Source: Brevundimonas sp.
Lineage (GTDB): Bacteria > Pseudomonadota > Alphaproteobacteria > Caulobacterales > Caulobacteraceae
Assembly: GCF_024711105.1 (NCBI RefSeq)
Contig: NZ_JANJTL010000045.1
Location: 1 to 42,458, forward strand
DNA: 42,458 nucleotides
Reading direction: 5' to 3'
Under the pieces are notes generated by a model. It was not told the DNA's origin. It saw only the letters and a list, made by a program, of their open reading frames with translations, and did no database searches. Every line of letters starts with the position of its first letter. Position 1 is the first letter of the stretch. Shown here piece by piece: positions 39,918 to 42,458 of this stretch. The position numbers were made by a program, and so were the translations under genes.

Positions 39918-41630
39918 ATGCGCGCCTGGGGCGTCCTTTCCCTCATCCTGGCCCTGGCCCTTGCGCCGCTCGCCGAGGCGCGCCGGTCGCCCAACGACGC
40001 GGCTCACCTGAGAGACGAGGCCTTCGAGGCCGCCCAGTGGGCCATGACCTCCGAGGCCGCCGAGGCGTTGGCGCGCATGTCGGCCCGCTTCGCCCAGGGG
40101 GACGACGCCATCGCAGCCCTGGCCGAGGAGCGCGAGGCGCTGATCGCGCGCCGCGACCGGCTCGAACGCCAGACCGAACAGGTCAACCAACTTGAGGGCC
40201 CCGACCGCGATCAGCGCCGGGCCGAGGCGGCGACGGATTATGGCCGGGTCCTCGCCCGACTGCGCGAGATCGACGCCGAGATCGACACCCGCTTCCCCGC
40301 CTATGGCGAGCTGACCAGCCCACGGGCGCTCGACGTGGCGCGCACCCAGGCCTTGCTCAATGAGGACGAGGGCCTGCTGCTGGTCCTGGTCAATCGCGAC
40401 GCCGCCTATGTCTGGGCTGTGACGCGCGAGCAGGTCGCCTGGGCGCGGGCGGCCGATCTCGGCGAGGCCGAGGTGACGCGCGTGGTCGCCCGGTTGCGCG
40501 AGAGCCTGACCGCCGAGGCCTCCCGCGGCCAGCCCTATATAGACCCCAGCCAGATCCAGGCCGGGCGCGGCTTCGACCTCTTCGAGGCGCACCGGCTCTA
40601 TGATCGGCTGATCCGTCCCGTCGAGCCGGCGCTCGCCGGCAAGACGACCCTGATCACCGTGACCACGGGCGCGCTCAGCACCCTGCCGCTCTCGGTTCTG
40701 ATCACCGAACCGCCGACCGCGCCGGACACCAGCGCGGCGGCCCTGGCGGCTTCTCCCTGGCTGATCGACCGCTACGCCCTGGCAAGCCTTCCCGCCGTCT
40801 CGAGTCTCGAGGCGCTGCGCTGTCACCTCGCTGCGCCGGGGCGCCGGCACCCCGGATGCGGCGGCGGGGCCGACGGCTCGGCACGAACCGCCACGCGCGA
40901 GCCTGGCCCGACACTGGCGGCCTTCGGCGCGCCCACCCTGGCCGGGCGGGTCGAGCCGGCGACCCGCGGCTCTCCCGGCACGGACACCGTCTTCACCGAG
41001 GAGGGCGGCCTGGCGGACGTCGAGCGCCTGCGTCGTCTGCCGGCCCTGCCAGGCTCACGCGACGAACTCGGAGCGCTGTCGGCCCGTTTCCCCGACGCCC
41101 TGATCCGCATGGGGGACGCCGCCACCGAGCGCGCCGTTCGCTTCGAGGATCGCGAAGCGCTCTCTCGCGCCCGCTACGTCGTCTTCTCGACCCACGGTCT
41201 GCTCGCCGGCGAGGCGGCCGGGCTGGGCGAGCCCGGGCTGGTCCTGACGCCGCCGCAGGAGGCGGGCCCCACGGACGATGGCTATCTGGCCGCCTCGGAG
41301 GCCGCGCAGCTGGAGCTGTCCGCCGACTTCGTGGTGCTGTCGGCCTGCAATACGGCCGCGTCGGATGGTCGACCCGGCGGCCAGGGCCTGTCCGGTCTTG
41401 CCCGGGCCTTCTTCTACGCCGGGGCGCGTTCGATGCTGGTGTCCCACTGGGCGGTCAGCGACCGCGCCACCAGCCGGCTGATCACGGAAACCTTCGAGGC
41501 CATGGACGATGGGGACTTCGGTGGCCACGCCCGGGCGCTCCAGCATGCCATGCGCGAGGTCCGGTCCAACCGCGCCTGGGCGCACCCGGCCTATTGGGCG
41601 GCCTTCACCCTGGTCGGAGAGGCGGCGTGA
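39918..41630 (+). CDS. exported CHAT-domain protease
   Basis: A 570-residue protein with a signal peptide (GVLSLILALALAPLAEA, cleaved near 21). A helical region with coiled-coil character (about 25-125) follows. The CHAT domain occupies about 145-570. It opens LLNEDEGLLLVLVNRDAAYV; the catalytic His426 is in VVFSTHGLLAG and Cys477 in VVLSACNTAASDG; LARAFFYAGARSMLVSHWAV is the usual strand after the Cys. CHAT proteases are clan CD, related to caspases and separase. A Gly/Arg/His-rich loop (about 301-330) is inserted. Its stop overlaps the caspase gene start by GTGA. Export implies a periplasmic or surface target. Confidence 0.9.
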   Translation: MRAWGVLSLILALALAPLAEARRSPNDAAHLRDEAFEAAQWAMTSEAAEALARMSARFAQGDDAIAALAEEREALIARRDRLERQTEQVNQLEGPDRDQRRAEAATDYGRVLARLREIDAEIDTRFPAYGELTSPRALDVARTQALLNEDEGLLLVLVNRDAAYVWAVTREQVAWARAADLGEAEVTRVVARLRESLTAEASRGQPYIDPSQIQAGRGFDLFEAHRLYDRLIRPVEPALAGKTTLITVTTGALSTLPLSVLITEPPTAPDTSAAALAASPWLIDRYALASLPAVSSLEALRCHLAAPGRRHPGCGGGADGSARTATREPGPTLAAFGAPTLAGRVEPATRGSPGTDTVFTEEGGLADVERLRRLPALPGSRDELGALSARFPDALIRMGDAATERAVRFEDREALSRARYVVFSTHGLLAGEAAGLGEPGLVLTPPQEAGPTDDGYLAASEAAQLELSADFVVLSACNTAASDGRPGGQGLSGLARAFFYAGARSMLVSHWAVSDRATSRLITETFEAMDDGDFGGHARALQHAMREVRSNRAWAHPAYWAAFTLVGEAA

Positions 41631-42458
41631 AGCTTCGGCTGGCCGCCCTTGCCGTCGGGCTTGCGGCCATGGTCGGCGCGGCCGAGGCGCAGGAGAGTCC
41701 GCGCATCCGCGGTCTGATCGTCGGGGCGTCCGGCTATGCGGAGGGCGGTCTGGGGCTGGCTCCCCTGTCTGGTCCACGCAACGACGCCCTGCTCATGGCG
41801 GATTTCCTGACCGAACGGGGGGCGGCCCGGGCTGACCTGATCCTTTTGACCGAGGGCGCGGACGTCGCCGAATATCGTCCGTCGGCGGCCTTGGCGCCGG
41901 ACGGCCCCGCGTCTCGCGAGGCCATCAGCGCGGGATTTCGCCGGCTGGCGCAGGAGGCGCGGCCTGGCGATCAGGTGGTCATCCTCCTGTCTGGCCACGG
42001 CTGGCGGCAGTTGGAGCGGATCGAAGGTTCAGAACCGGACGGGCTCGATGAGGTGTTCCTGCCGGTGGATTACGGCCCGGTCGCGCCTGGCCACGACATC
42101 GATGCGGGCGACCGGGTTCCGGGAGCCCTGAGCGACGACGAGATCGGCGGCTGGATCGACGCGATCCGCGATCGTGGCGCGGATGTCGTGCTGATCGCCG
42201 ACTTTTGCCACGCAGGCGATTCCGCCCGCGGCGAGCCGGAACTCTCGGGCAGGGGCCGGGAGTCGCGCCTGGACCCCGTCGCCGACCGGCGGGGCGCCTA
42301 CACCGCCTTCTTCGCGGCCCCGGCTGACGGCCGCGCGATGCAGGGGCTGGCGCCCATCTGGGCGCCGCGAGAGGCGCGCGCCGCTCACGGCCTGCTCACC
42401 GTCTATACGGTCGCCGCGCTTCGCGACCCGGCCGTCGCCACCTACGCCGACGCCGCGG
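41627..42458 (+). CDS. exported caspase-family (C14) protease, 3' end outside window
   Basis: The first 277 codons are inside the window. The start GTG at 41627 overlaps the CHAT stop. A signal peptide (LAALAVGLAAMVGAAEAQ) is followed by the p20-like core. RGLIVGASGYAEGGLGLAPL is the first strand and loop, GPRNDALLMADFLTERG is the typical D-A-x-x-x-x-x-L helix, QVVILLSGHG holds His124, and VVLIADFCHAGDSARG holds Cys194. Both catalytic residues are present. A GRGRESRLDPVADRRG loop after the Cys could be a basic cleavage or specificity loop. Substrate and partner domains further on cannot be seen. Confidence 0.9.
   Translation, partial: MKLRLAALAVGLAAMVGAAEAQESPRIRGLIVGASGYAEGGLGLAPLSGPRNDALLMADFLTERGAARADLILLTEGADVAEYRPSAALAPDGPASREAISAGFRRLAQEARPGDQVVILLSGHGWRQLERIEGSEPDGLDEVFLPVDYGPVAPGHDIDAGDRVPGALSDDEIGGWIDAIRDRGADVVLIADFCHAGDSARGEPELSGRGRESRLDPVADRRGAYTAFFAAPADGRAMQGLAPIWAPREARAAHGLLTVYTVAALRDPAVATYADAA

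Noticed and set aside
40820..40910. Compensating frameshift pair in the CHAT gene around the Gly/Arg/His-rich loop
   Set aside because: The alternative frames are no more like CHAT sequence, and the frame is open with typical codon use. A variable loop is simpler.

Overview
The window is chromosomal DNA from a high-GC alphaproteobacterium, most likely a member of the Caulobacteraceae (Brevundimonas, Phenylobacterium or Caulobacter type). This rests on the strong G/C bias at third codon positions, Caulobacter-centred families (a CC0125/CC1285-type lipoprotein, DUF4908, DUF6065), an alpha-type Fur without CxxC zinc sites, PhaR/PhaB, and sigma-54 promoters of the Caulobacter GGCCCG-N4-TTGC form. 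The genus call is inference. There is no insertion sequence, prophage, integrase or CRISPR array. Genes are packed very tightly: operon neighbours overlap by ATGA/GTGA, and several convergent pairs share a CTAG stop.

Layout. 1-6.5 kb: 5' part of an exported M3 peptidase, tRNA-Arg, a DUF3137 membrane protein, an exported gamma-glutamyltransferase, a membrane histidine kinase, an acetyltransferase and the rplU-rpmA operon. 6.6-10.8 kb: tRNA-Gly, an FkbM-type methyltransferase that looks acquired, a TMEM175-like membrane protein, a PAS kinase-like protein that lacks its phosphoacceptor histidine and sits behind a sigma-54-type promoter, and a small membrane protein. 10.8-13 kb: peroxide defence (ahpC-ahpD divergent from oxyR). 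13-18.9 kb: alaS, then the minus-strand run nfuA, lipoprotein, tsaB, rimI, fur. 18.9-21.7 kb: CnoX-like thioredoxin, Lon-substrate-binding-domain protein, Trm112 and an NDUFA9-like reductase. 21.8-24.7 kb: tRNA-Leu, an RNase D-like exonuclease and lptC-lptA-lptB for LPS export. 24.7-28.2 kb: an acetyltransferase-hrcA-grpE operon divergent from rph, and a YbaK-type deacylase. 28.2-31.9 kb: DUF6065, two lipoproteins (one carrying a polymorphic-toxin-like nuclease domain), dut, an HNH endonuclease and an Arg/Pro-rich exported protein. 32-36.2 kb: a methyltransferase-sixA-DUF952-pyrD run divergent from gloB, and a DUF4908 protein. 36.3-39 kb: phaB, a hemolysin III-type membrane protein, phaR and a small basic protein. 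39-42.4 kb: an unannotated 25-residue membrane peptide behind a second sigma-54-type promoter, then an operon of three exported proteins: a PPC-like protein, a CHAT protease and a caspase-family protease that runs off the window.

Most of the window is housekeeping. The parts most likely to be new are: (i) the exported PPC-like/CHAT/caspase operon, two clan CD proteases whose genes overlap by 4 nt and both carry signal peptides; (ii) two nearly identical sigma-54-type promoters, each 58 nt ahead of its start codon, driving a His-less kinase homologue and a 25-residue membrane peptide; (iii) the lipoprotein with a toxin-like RNase domain and no partner gene; (iv) a terminator-like hairpin at the very start of the rplU transcript; and (v) a palindromic shared -10 element that could produce two leaderless transcripts. 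No stretch over 300 bases lacks a gene.
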